A stretch of 64,000 nucleotides of DNA, taken from Polaribacter huanghezhanensis. Lineage in GTDB: Bacteria > Bacteroidota > Bacteroidia > Flavobacteriales > Flavobacteriaceae. The translations under genes were made by a program, and so were the position numbers. The stretch spans positions 62,001 to 126,000 of the forward strand of contig NZ_CP128595.1 of NCBI RefSeq assembly GCF_030444335.1, in the 5' to 3' direction. Positions 27,987 through 36,450 of this stretch are shown one piece after another. The first letter of the stretch is position 1. Every line of letters begins with the position of its first letter. The notes beneath the pieces are model-generated. The model did no database searches, had not been told where the DNA came from, and saw only the letters and a list, made by a program, of their open reading frames with translations.

Positions 27987-28883
27987 TTGTTAGAAATTAA
28001 AAAATATGCTGCTATAGATATTGGCTCAAATGCCATACGTTTATTGATTGCAAATGTTATTGTAGAAAAAGATAAAGAACCTCAATTTAGAAAATCTTCA
28101 TTGGTTCGTGTTCCAATTCGTTTAGGTGCAGATACCTTTGTTTCTGGAGAAATTACTCCTGAAAACACACAAAGAATGATTGAAGCGATGGAAGCTTTTA
28201 AATTGATAATGAAAATTAATAATGTAGAAAAGTACAAAGCTTGTGCAACTTCTGCCGTACGAGAAGCAGAAAACGGAAAAGAAATTGTCAAAGTTATTTT
28301 TGAAAAAACGGGCGTAGAAATAGAAATTATTGGTGGTAAAAAAGAAGCTGCAATTATTTCTTCTACAGATTTAAACGAATTGATTCAAAGTGATTCGTCT
28401 TATTTATATGTAGATGTTGGTGGTGGTAGCACAGAATTTACCATATTCTCTAGAGGAAAAATCATCAACAGCAAGTCTTTTAAAATGGGAACTGTTCGTT
28501 TGATAAACAACAGCAAAGCAGAAAATAAAATTATCTTTAAAGAGGTGCAAAAATGGGTTGAAGCCAACACAAAAGATCTAAAAAAATTATCTTTAATTGG
28601 TTCTGGTGGAAACATCAACAAACTGTTTAAAATGTCTGGAAGAACACTTGGCAAACCGATTTCTTATATTTACTTAAATGCACAATATCAATTCTTAAAA
28701 AACATGAGTTTTGATGATCGTATTTCTGAATTAAGTTTAAATCCAGATAGAGCCGATGTAATTATTCCTGCAACAAAAATCTATTTATCTGCCATGAAAT
28801 GGAGCGGAGCTAGAAAAATTTATGTTCCTAAAATTGGATTGGCAGACGGAATTATAAAAAGTTTATATCGCAATAAATTATAA
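27987..28883 (+). CDS. Ppx/GppA-family exopolyphosphatase or ppGpp phosphatase
   Basis: A 298-residue ASKHA-fold phosphatase with the phosphate-1 motif AAIDIGSNAIRLL (8-20), CATSAVREAENG in the acceptor pocket, and the phosphate-2 motif VDVGGGSTEF (about 142-151). It lacks the long C-terminal HD domain of E. coli Ppx, as is normal for the short form. The only start consistent with the family N-terminus is the TTG at 27987. Its 3' end overlaps lpxK on the other strand by 6 bases. Polyphosphate versus pppGpp activity cannot be separated by sequence. Confidence 0.9.
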   Translation: MLEIKKYAAIDIGSNAIRLLIANVIVEKDKEPQFRKSSLVRVPIRLGADTFVSGEITPENTQRMIEAMEAFKLIMKINNVEKYKACATSAVREAENGKEIVKVIFEKTGVEIEIIGGKKEAAIISSTDLNELIQSDSSYLYVDVGGGSTEFTIFSRGKIINSKSFKMGTVRLINNSKAENKIIFKEVQKWVEANTKDLKKLSLIGSGGNINKLFKMSGRTLGKPISYIYLNAQYQFLKNMSFDDRISELSLNPDRADVIIPATKIYLSAMKWSGARKIYVPKIGLADGIIKSLYRNKL

Positions 28884-29900
28884 ACTTTCTTCAACATAAT
28901 TTGTAATTAGAGAATCAAACTTTTCTTGATCGTCTAAAAAACTGGTTTGTATTGGCAAATAATACAAATTTTCTAGTTGATTAGACAAGCGCACAAAATC
29001 TTTTTCGGTAGTTAGAATCATTTTATTTTCAGATTTTAACGCAGTAAATTTTTCTTTTAAATCAGTGATTTCCTTTTCCGTAAATTGATGATGATCTGAG
29101 AAATTTACGTGTTTAAATCTACAATTCAATGCTGATAGATGTTCTTCTAATGGTTTCGGGTTTGCAATTCCTGTCACCAATAAAACCTCGTATAAATTCA
29201 AGTCTGAAGTTTTAATTTCAGTATTATTATTTGACAACAAAACATCAGCATATTGTATTGATGAAAAGAAAATTGGGCCCTTAAAATATCTACGTATTAA
29301 CTGTTGTAGTTCTTGTTTTTCTAGAGCATCAATTGTAGTTGGACATTTTGTAACAACAACCACATCAGCGCGTTTTGCACCAATTCTTCGTTCTCTTAAA
29401 TTTCCTGTTGGCAACACAAAATCATTCGAAAACAATTCATTGTACTTTGTTAGCAGCACATAAAATCCTGCTTTTACTTTTCTATGCTGAAAAGCATCGT
29501 CTAATAAAAGAACATCCGTATTTTTTAATTGCTCTATTCCATGCACTCTGTTTTCATCAACAGCAACCGTAATATCTTTAAATTTTTTAGAAAACTGCAA
29601 AGGTTCATCTCCAACTTCTAAAGCGTTTTTGGCTTCATCAACCAGAATAAAACCGTTGGTTTTTCTACCATAACCTCTGCTTAAAACGCCCATTTTGTAA
29701 TTCGATTTTAACAACTGAATTAAATATTCTATTTGAGGCGTTTTTCCGGTTCCGCCAACAGATAAGTTTCCAACAGCAATAATTGGTTTTTCAAATCTTG
29801 TTGATTTAAAAACACCAACATCAAAAAAGTAATTGCGAATAGTGGTAACTATGCTATAAATAATGGCAAACGGAAATAATAAAAATCGAATAAATTTCAT
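28878..29900 (-). CDS. lpxK: Tetraacyldisaccharide 4'-kinase
   Basis: Phosphorylates the 4' position of the lipid A disaccharide precursor at the inner membrane. The 340-residue protein has an N-terminal membrane-associated helix (about 5-22), the Walker A NLSVGGTGKTP (45-55), and the conserved stretches GVLSRGYGR and DEPLQF used by LpxK for binding lipid and ATP. It is convergent with the Ppx-like gene and divergent from the Nif3-like gene. Presence of lpxK shows that the organism makes lipid A. Confidence 0.95.
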   Translation of the reverse strand: MKFIRFLLFPFAIIYSIVTTIRNYFFDVGVFKSTRFEKPIIAVGNLSVGGTGKTPQIEYLIQLLKSNYKMGVLSRGYGRKTNGFILVDEAKNALEVGDEPLQFSKKFKDITVAVDENRVHGIEQLKNTDVLLLDDAFQHRKVKAGFYVLLTKYNELFSNDFVLPTGNLRERRIGAKRADVVVVTKCPTTIDALEKQELQQLIRRYFKGPIFFSSIQYADVLLSNNNTEIKTSDLNLYEVLLVTGIANPKPLEEHLSALNCRFKHVNFSDHHQFTEKEITDLKEKFTALKSENKMILTTEKDFVRLSNQLENLYYLPIQTSFLDDQEKFDSLITNYVEESL

Positions 29901-29983
29901 TAGTACTAAAGTAATTAAAAATCTTAACTTTGGTTCTCGTTACAATTTTCTTTTTAAAAGAAAATTACACAAATTTATAGAGA

Positions 29984-30775
29984 ATGAAAATACAAAACGT
30001 AACCAATTATTTAGAAGAATTAGCGCCACTTTCTTACGCTGAAAGTTTTGACAATGTTGGTTTATTAGTTGGTAATTACAACACAAAAGTTACTGGAGTT
30101 TTGGTGACTTTAGATAGTTTAGAAGCAACGGTTGACGAAGCAATTGCCAAAAACTGCAATTTAATTGTGAGTTTTCATCCTATTATTTTTGGCGGATTAA
30201 AAAAATTAAACGGCAACACATACGTAGAACGTGTTGTATTAAAAGCCATAAAAAATGACATTGCAATTTACGCAATGCACACCGCTTTAGATAACATAAA
30301 AGACGGTGTTAGCGGAAAAATTTGTACCGTTTTAGGTTTAAAAAATACAGAAATTTTAATTCCGAAATCGAATCTAAAAACCCAAGAAACTATTGGAATG
30401 GGGATGATTGGCGAATTAGAAACCGAAATGAATGAAGCCGCTTTTTTACAATTTGTAAAAACCACCATGAAAACAGCATGTATTCGCCATTCAGAATTAT
30501 TAGGGAAATCAATAAAAAAAGTAGCTGTTTTGGGCGGTTCTGGAAGCTTTGCTATAGAAAATGCAATCGCCTTAAATGCAGACGCATACATTAGTTCCGA
30601 TTTTAAATATCACGATTTTTTTAAGGCAGAAAAACAAATTTTGTTGACAGATATTGGACATTATGAAAGTGAACAATTCACAAAAAATCTTTTAGTTGAG
30701 TATCTTACAAAAAAATTCACTAATTTTGCAGTCATTTTATCAGAAAAAAGTACAAACCCAATTTATTACAGTTAA
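29984..30775 (+). CDS. Nif3-like dinuclear metal-centre hexameric protein
   Basis: A 263-residue member of the Nif3/YbgI/DUF34 family. Metal ligand stretches are visible: VSFHPIIFGG (about 63-72), AMHTALDN at 97-104 and TDIGHYESEQF near 222-232. The protein keeps the compact two-domain form without the PII-like insertion found in longer members (about 360 residues). Family members form a toroidal hexamer and a role in cofactor repair or cyclohydrolase chemistry has been discussed but is not settled. It is 3 bases before the following coiled-coil gene, a pairing often seen in Bacteroidota. Confidence 0.92.
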   Translation: MKIQNVTNYLEELAPLSYAESFDNVGLLVGNYNTKVTGVLVTLDSLEATVDEAIAKNCNLIVSFHPIIFGGLKKLNGNTYVERVVLKAIKNDIAIYAMHTALDNIKDGVSGKICTVLGLKNTEILIPKSNLKTQETIGMGMIGELETEMNEAAFLQFVKTTMKTACIRHSELLGKSIKKVAVLGGSGSFAIENAIALNADAYISSDFKYHDFFKAEKQILLTDIGHYESEQFTKNLLVEYLTKKFTNFAVILSEKSTNPIYYS

Positions 30776-30778
30776 AAC

Positions 30779-31552
30779 ATGGCAAAGAAGAAAGAGGTTA
30801 CGGTAGAAGAAAAATTAAGAGCATTATACGACTTACAATTAATCGATTCTAGAATTGATGAAATTAATAGCGTTAGTGGAGAATTACCTTTAGAAGTCGA
30901 AGATTTAGAAGATGAAATTGCAGGCTTAAACACTAGACTTTCAAATTATGCAGAAGACGTAGCAAACTTAGATACAGATATTAATAATAAAAAATTATTG
31001 ATTGAAGAATCTAAAGGGTTGATGAAAAAATACGAAGAGCAACAAAAGAAAGTTAGAAATAACAGAGAGTTTGATTCTATCACAAAAGAAATTGAATATC
31101 AAGAATTAGAAATTCAATTAGCTGAAAAAAGAATTGGAGAATACACTGTTAGAATTGAGCAAAAAAATGAAATCATAAATGCTACTAAAGAAAAATTAGC
31201 AAAGCAAAATGAGCATTTAAAACATAAAAAAGCTGAATTAGACGGAATCTTAAAAGAGACTGAAAAAGAGCAAAAAATGTTGGTTGCAAAATCTACTGAA
31301 TTTTCTGCAGCAATTGATGAACATTTATTAAGTGCTTATAAAAGAATTCGTACTAAAGTTAAAAACGGATTGGCAGTTGTATCTATTGAAAGAGGAGCTT
31401 CAGGTGGTTCTTTCTTTACAATTCCACCACAAGTTCAAGTAGAAATTGCTACACGTAAAAAAATTACGATTGATGAATATAGCGGTAGAATTTTAGTTGA
31501 TGCTGATTTAGCAAAAGAAGAAAAAGAAAAAATTGACGCTTTAATTTCTTAA
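30779..31552 (+). CDS. Coiled-coil zinc-ribbon family protein lacking the zinc cysteines
   Basis: A 257-residue protein with a long coiled coil (about 10-185) rich in Glu, Lys and Leu, ending in the segment normally forming a C4 zinc ribbon (the CT398/DUF164-type family). The C-terminal pattern VVSIERGASGGSFFTIPPQ and EYSGRILVD retains the usual Pro-Pro-Gln and GRIL landmarks, but Ser, Gly or other residues sit where the two CxxC pairs should be: the whole protein has no cysteine. It therefore cannot bind zinc in the standard way. It follows the Nif3-like gene by 3 bases and ends at a terminator. Confidence 0.85.
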   Translation: MAKKKEVTVEEKLRALYDLQLIDSRIDEINSVSGELPLEVEDLEDEIAGLNTRLSNYAEDVANLDTDINNKKLLIEESKGLMKKYEEQQKKVRNNREFDSITKEIEYQELEIQLAEKRIGEYTVRIEQKNEIINATKEKLAKQNEHLKHKKAELDGILKETEKEQKMLVAKSTEFSAAIDEHLLSAYKRIRTKVKNGLAVVSIERGASGGSFFTIPPQVQVEIATRKKITIDEYSGRILVDADLAKEEKEKIDALIS

Positions 31553-31574
31553 AGAAAATCAATCTTTAAAACAT

Positions 31575-31608
31575 AAAAAAAACTCGGAGAAATTTCTCCG
31601 AGTTTTTT
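31575..31608 (+). terminator. Intrinsic terminator, probably bidirectional
   Basis: Arms AACTCGGAG (31581-31589) and CTCCGAGTT (31596-31604) around AAATTT, flanked by A6 and T6. It serves the zinc-ribbon gene and, from the other strand, the DUF349 gene ending at 31629. Confidence 0.88.
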
Positions 31609-31628
31609 ATTTTTATCTATGTTACTTC

Positions 31629-33557
31629 TTAATAATCCAATCTTTTTATATATTCTAATTTTTGTTCCCAAACGTTAATTTCATCTTTATAAGAATCGAT
31701 ATTATTTCTTACGTTTAACAATAACGGATTATCGTCTTTAGCATTAGAGAAAAAGCTTAAATTATTTTCTAATTGTTGTATTTCTTTATTAATTTCATCC
31801 ATCTTTTTTCTAACAAATAATTGCTCAGAATTTAATTTATACCCATCTCCCTGAGCCATAAATCCATCGATTAAATTTTTATATTTAAGCATGGCTATTT
31901 CGTCTTTACTCAAAGACAATCCTTCTAACAATTTATCTATTTGCTTATAAAATTTAGATTCTATATGTCTTACACTTCTTGGCGTAGTTCCTAGCTCTCT
32001 CCATTTCTGAATAAACTCGTTGATTTCTTCAATGGTCGCTTTTTCTACTTTCTTAATTTCATCGAGGTAAGCTTTTTTCTCTTCGATAAAAACTTGTTGT
32101 TCTTTATTTAAATCGTCTTGCCTGTTATGAAATCTATCAAAATAATGGTTACAAGCAGCTTTAAAACGTTTCCAAATATCATCAGAAAATTTTCTAGGAA
32201 CATGACCCACTTTTTTCCAATCTGCTTGAATTTTTTTCATTGCATTAGTAGTATTTTCCCAATCTTCACTTTCTTTATACGATTCGGCTAGTTCTATAAG
32301 TGCATTTTTTTTATCTAAATTATCTTGCTGAATGCTTTTCTCTTTTTTGTAAAAAACATTTTTTGCGGCATTAAACTTTTTAGTTGCTGCTTTAAATTTT
32401 AACCAAACTTCTTCGCTTTTGCTATAAGGTAATTTACCTGCATCAAAATATTTTTTTCTTAACGCTTCAATATCGTTAATGCTTTTTTGCCAATCGCTGT
32501 GTTTTTTATTTTTAGAAGTATCGTAATTTTCTATCGATGCTACAATCTCTAATTTTTTCTCAATAATTCCTTCATATTGAGATTTTAAAGACCTAAAATA
32601 ATCGTGTCTTTTATCGTGTATTTTTTTACTTGCAGCACTAAATTTTTGCCAAACAGCTTCTCTATGTTCTTGAGAAACCGGACCAATATCTTCTTTCCAT
32701 GCCTTATGATATTGCTGTAATTCTTTAAAAGCATCATTTACATTTTCTAATTCTGCCAACGCTTCAACTTTCTCAATCAATCTTAGTTTTTCTTCTAAGT
32801 TATTTTTGAAATCTAAATCTCTAAAGTCGTTGCTTAAATGCAATAAATCGTAAAATCGCTCTACGTGATGATGGTAATTTCGCCAAGTATCATTGTATTT
32901 ATTTCTTGGTACTGCACCAATTTCTCTCCAACTTGCTTGTATCACTTTAAAGTTTTTATACATTGTTTGAGGATCTGCATTTTCAATTAACTCTTTAAGT
33001 TCATTGATTACAATATGGCGTTTTTCTAAATTATTTTTTAATTGTGTTTCTAAATTTGAGTAATATGCGTCTCTTTTCTTTTTATAATCAGACAATAAAG
33101 AATTGTATATCGCTTTAACTGGACTTGAATATTGAAAGTCGATAGAATTACCGCCTTCTTCTAAAAATGCTGCTTTCTTTTCTGCTAAAACTGCACCAAA
33201 TTTGGCGTTAAAAGCATTTTTAATTGCATCTATATTTTTCTTTAGTTGTTGTACCGGAAAATCTTTTAGTAGCTTTTCTAACTCATTCGTCAAGTCTTCT
33301 AACTCCATGTTTTCATATGCTAACATTGGTATAGAGTTTCTTTCTTCATCTTTCTCAGCATCTTCCGCCACTTTCTCCTCAATCTCTTCAACAGCTTTAT
33401 CTGTTGATGCCTTCTCCTCTACCGCTTCTTCTTCCTCTATTTTTTCTTCTGCTTCTTTTACTTCTTCAGCTTTTGGAGTTTCAGTAGGTATTACTTCATT
33501 TTCTTCTGGAGTTTGATTGATTTGATCTTCTGTATTCTCTTGATTTGTATCTAACAT
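31629..33557 (-). CDS. DUF349-repeat protein
   Basis: A 642-residue soluble protein. Residues 1-75 are an acidic low-complexity region (Glu/Ala/Lys); the rest is a series of roughly 70-residue helical DUF349 units, recognisable by repeated W-K-x-I/V-G-x-V/I-P-R-x-x-x-x-x-I/W-x-R/K-F cores such as ADWKKVGHVPRKFSDDIWKRF. The start is placed at the Met beginning MLDTNQENTE, because the upstream in-frame extension (to 33641) is A+T-rich intergenic-like sequence. Function is unknown; family proteins are abundant and cytoplasmic. It follows aroE by about 90 bases. Confidence 0.85.
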   Translation of the reverse strand: MLDTNQENTEDQINQTPEENEVIPTETPKAEEVKEAEEKIEEEEAVEEKASTDKAVEEIEEKVAEDAEKDEERNSIPMLAYENMELEDLTNELEKLLKDFPVQQLKKNIDAIKNAFNAKFGAVLAEKKAAFLEEGGNSIDFQYSSPVKAIYNSLLSDYKKKRDAYYSNLETQLKNNLEKRHIVINELKELIENADPQTMYKNFKVIQASWREIGAVPRNKYNDTWRNYHHHVERFYDLLHLSNDFRDLDFKNNLEEKLRLIEKVEALAELENVNDAFKELQQYHKAWKEDIGPVSQEHREAVWQKFSAASKKIHDKRHDYFRSLKSQYEGIIEKKLEIVASIENYDTSKNKKHSDWQKSINDIEALRKKYFDAGKLPYSKSEEVWLKFKAATKKFNAAKNVFYKKEKSIQQDNLDKKNALIELAESYKESEDWENTTNAMKKIQADWKKVGHVPRKFSDDIWKRFKAACNHYFDRFHNRQDDLNKEQQVFIEEKKAYLDEIKKVEKATIEEINEFIQKWRELGTTPRSVRHIESKFYKQIDKLLEGLSLSKDEIAMLKYKNLIDGFMAQGDGYKLNSEQLFVRKKMDEINKEIQQLENNLSFFSNAKDDNPLLLNVRNNIDSYKDEINVWEQKLEYIKRLDY

Positions 33558-33647
33558 CTTATAATGTTTAAGGTTCCTTTTATTAATCCTTAAATATAGG
33601 GATGTATTACAAAATGACAAAAAAACTTCGCTTTTTATCACAAAATT

Positions 33648-34412
33648 TTAGCGATTCCAAATTTGCCAAGATTTTTCGGCTTGGAGTTGTAACATTTCGA
33701 GTCCGTTTTTAATTAATGCGCCTTTATTTTTACCATTTTGTAAAAATGTTGTTATTGCCGGATTGTAAATTACATCGTATAATAAATGTTGAGAAGTAAT
33801 AAATTGATATGGAATCTCTGGACATAAATCTGTTTCGGGAAAAGTACCCAAAGGCGTAGAGTTAATGATTACCGTATGATTTGAAATTATTTCTTGAGAT
33901 AAATTTGAATATAAGATTTCATTTTCTTTTTGTGGATTTCTAGAAGCAAAAATAAAATCGATGTCTAGTTTTTTTAATGCAAATGCAATCGCTTTTGATG
34001 CGCCACCAGTTCCTAAAATGAGTGCTTTTGTATGATGATTTTCTAACAAGGGTTTTAAAGAATTTAAAAACCCAAATACATCAGTATTAAAACCTTTAAT
34101 AGATCCGTTTTTTAAAAACTTGAGGGTATTTACGGCACCAATTTCTTTGGCTTCTGCATCAATTTCTGTTAAATAGGATATAATTTCTTCTTTATACGGA
34201 ATGGTAACATTCATTCCACATAAATCTTTCTGCTGCCTTAAAAGCGCCGGAAATTCTTTGATAGATTGCAAATCAAAATTATGATATTGATGATTTTCTA
34301 ATTCTAATTCTTCAAATTTTTCTTTAAAAAATCCGCTAGAAAATGAATAGGAAATATTTCTTCCTAACAACCCAAATAAATGTTGGTTATTTTGCTTTTT
34401 TTCTTCTATCAT
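33648..34412 (-). CDS. aroE: Shikimate dehydrogenase
   Basis: NADPH-dependent reduction of 3-dehydroshikimate in aromatic amino-acid synthesis. The 254-residue protein keeps the catalytic pair Lys74 (NVTIPYK) and Asp111 (GFNTD), the AVNT motif at 93-96, and the NADP loop LGTGGASKA at 133-141. The substrate loop reads GRNISYSFSSGFF instead of the common GxPxxHSxSP, a variant I associate with Flavobacteriia. It overlaps the upstream DUF368 gene by 26 bases, so the two are coupled. Confidence 0.94.
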   Translation of the reverse strand: MIEEKKQNNQHLFGLLGRNISYSFSSGFFKEKFEELELENHQYHNFDLQSIKEFPALLRQQKDLCGMNVTIPYKEEIISYLTEIDAEAKEIGAVNTLKFLKNGSIKGFNTDVFGFLNSLKPLLENHHTKALILGTGGASKAIAFALKKLDIDFIFASRNPQKENEILYSNLSQEIISNHTVIINSTPLGTFPETDLCPEIPYQFITSQHLLYDVIYNPAITTFLQNGKNKGALIKNGLEMLQLQAEKSWQIWNR

Positions 34413-35400
34413 AATAATCTATTCCTAAAATAATTGCAATACCAATTACAATATAAAAAATGGCAAACCAGGTTTCTGAATGAGAGAAATCTGGCAAATA
34501 TCGTTCGTAATTCTGAACTATTTTATTTCCTTTTCCGTCTACTAAAAATTCACTGTTTTGAACTGCAAAAATTTTGTGTTTCCACGGCCAAACAATTCCT
34601 AAAGACCCCGCAATAAAACCAATGATAACTGCCGTAACAATTTGATGCCAACGTTTTAAAACATATCCTAAAACATGAGAGATTGAGACCAACCCAAAAG
34701 CTGATCCAGCAGTAAAAACAGAAATTATTTTTAAATATTTTATGTTTTGTGGAACATTTAAAACTTCAAAATTCCCAGACAAAATTCCAGTAACAACGGT
34801 AAACAATCCGTTTACAGAATCTACCAACAACAGCACATAATTGCCTAATAAAATTAAGATAAACGAACCGGACAGACCTGGAAACGTCATCCCAGAAACA
34901 CCTATAATTCCGCATAAAAATACAAACCATAAATTGTCATTTTCTTGCGCTGGAGTCATAAAACTAATTCCAACTCCAACAGAGATTCCGATCACAAAAG
35001 AGAGTGTATTTTTAAAATTCCAATCGCCAAAATCTTTGTAAATATAAAATAAAGAGCCAATAATCATCCCAAAAAACCAACTCCAAACATACAATTCGTA
35101 ATGTTTTAAAAAATAATCTAAAACTAAAGAAATGCTAAAATAACTAAACATACTTCCACCCATAATTAAGAGTAAAAATTGTCCGTTTACATATTGATAA
35201 AAACTTTTAAACCGTCCGTTTATGAGAAGTTTAAGTGCTTTTAAATTTATTTTTTGAAAAGAATAAATAAGTTCTTCGTAAAAACTCAACACAAAAGAAA
35301 CCGTACCACCAGAAACTCCAGGAACTTTATTTGCAGCACCCATTGCCAATCCTTTAAAAAAGAGAGCGGTTTTCTGCAAAAAGGTACGTTCTAATTTCAT
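34387..35400 (-). CDS. DUF368 membrane protein (PopT-type undecaprenyl-phosphate translocase), copy B
   Basis: A 337-residue polytopic membrane protein of the DUF368 family, recently reported as transporters that flip undecaprenyl phosphate back to the cytoplasmic face. It has the twin signature motifs KGLAMGAANKVPGVSGGT (about 14-31) and FPGLSGSFILILLGNY (about 167-182). A possible C-terminal tail DYYDRRKKAK is cytosolic. It lies immediately downstream (1 base) of a second DUF368 gene in the same direction, with only moderate similarity, so the two are diverged paralogues and not a recent duplication. It overlaps aroE by 26 bases. Confidence 0.88.
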   Translation of the reverse strand: MKLERTFLQKTALFFKGLAMGAANKVPGVSGGTVSFVLSFYEELIYSFQKINLKALKLLINGRFKSFYQYVNGQFLLLIMGGSMFSYFSISLVLDYFLKHYELYVWSWFFGMIIGSLFYIYKDFGDWNFKNTLSFVIGISVGVGISFMTPAQENDNLWFVFLCGIIGVSGMTFPGLSGSFILILLGNYVLLLVDSVNGLFTVVTGILSGNFEVLNVPQNIKYLKIISVFTAGSAFGLVSISHVLGYVLKRWHQIVTAVIIGFIAGSLGIVWPWKHKIFAVQNSEFLVDGKGNKIVQNYERYLPDFSHSETWFAIFYIVIGIAIILGIDYYDRRKKAK

Positions 35401-35401
35401 T

Positions 35402-36322
35402 TTAATCTTTTTGAACGGCTATTTTTTCTAGTAGTAAAATCAACCCAAACCCAACCAATGCCAATAGAATTGCAAATACTAATTGGTTGTCTTCAAAATG
35501 AAAAGGAGAAACACTTTGTTGCTTTAAAGGAACTTCAATCCCATGAGAATTTGTTCTCCAAGTCAAGGTTTCTTTCCATGGCCAAATTTTATTTAAAGAA
35601 CCTATAATAAAACCTGTCAACACTGCTAATGTGTAATTTTTAAAATCAGTAAACAACCACTTTAAAATTTTAGAAAACGTCAATAATCCAGTAATGGCAC
35701 CTGCTGCTACAATTGCAATTATTGTAAAATCTCTATTATTTACAGCTGCCAAAATGGGTTTATACGCGCCTAATAATACTAAAATAAATGCTCCAGAAAT
35801 TCCAGGTAAAATCATCGCACAAATTGCCAAAGCTCCAGCCAAAAACAAAAACAATGAGGATGAATTCTCTGTAACTAACGGATTTAACGTAGTAATATAA
35901 TACGCCAAACCTGCACCAAGAATCAACAAAACAAAAGTAAAAACATTCCATTTTGTAAGTTGTTTTGCAATGTAAATAATACTTGCCAACACCAATCCAA
36001 AGAAAAAAGACCACAACAAAATTGGTTCGTTTTCTAACATCCATTTTATGGCTTTTGCCAAAGAAACAATACTGATGAAAATTCCAATCAATAAAGACAA
36101 CAAAAACGATCCGTTTACTTGTATCCAAGCCGCTTTTACTCCCTTAGATTTCAAGGTTTTTAGCAAACTAAAATTTACGTTGCTAATAGAAGTTAGCAAT
36201 TCTTCATAAATTCCAGAAATAAACGCAATCGTTCCGCCAGAAACTCCAGGCACAACATCTGCTGCCCCCATTGCCATTCCTTTTAAACCGATTATTAGAT
36301 AGTCTTTTACTGTTCTACTCAT
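35402..36322 (-). CDS. DUF368 membrane protein (PopT-type undecaprenyl-phosphate translocase), copy A
   Basis: A 306-residue member of the same family, with the signatures GMAMGAADVVPGVSGGTIAF and LPGISGAFILVLLGAY. The start is placed at the Met of MSRTVKDYL (36322) because the longer in-frame extension to 36406 is A+T-rich intergenic-type sequence. Recycled undecaprenyl phosphate would feed peptidoglycan, O-antigen and other glycan assembly. It is first in a block with copy B, aroE and the DUF349 gene on the minus strand, so two translocases are probably co-expressed. Confidence 0.88.
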   Translation of the reverse strand: MSRTVKDYLIIGLKGMAMGAADVVPGVSGGTIAFISGIYEELLTSISNVNFSLLKTLKSKGVKAAWIQVNGSFLLSLLIGIFISIVSLAKAIKWMLENEPILLWSFFFGLVLASIIYIAKQLTKWNVFTFVLLILGAGLAYYITTLNPLVTENSSSLFLFLAGALAICAMILPGISGAFILVLLGAYKPILAAVNNRDFTIIAIVAAGAITGLLTFSKILKWLFTDFKNYTLAVLTGFIIGSLNKIWPWKETLTWRTNSHGIEVPLKQQSVSPFHFEDNQLVFAILLALVGFGLILLLEKIAVQKD

Positions 36323-36450
36323 TGGGTTGATTTTAATAAAGAAACGAAGATACAGGAATTTGTGAAAATAGTGATATTCTATTTTTTTTAGTTTGCCATT
36401 AAACATTTAAAACTTTAACTTAGCCTACAATTCTAATTAAATTAGAAATT

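Noticed and set aside
33202-33516. Plus-strand 104-residue Ser/Phe-rich ORF
   Set aside because: It is the antisense shadow of the acidic Glu/Ala-rich N-terminal region of the DUF349 protein gene.
33558-33641. 28-residue N-terminal extension of the DUF349 protein
   Set aside because: The extension is hydrophobic and A+T-rich without conservation; the internal Met at 33557 fits the acidic start.
34387-36322. Tandem DUF368 genes as an assembly duplication
   Set aside because: The two proteins share only signature motifs and differ widely in sequence, so they are old paralogues.
36323-36406. 28-residue N-terminal extension of DUF368 copy A
   Set aside because: The extension is intergenic-like; the MSRTVKDYL start matches the length of copy B and the family.
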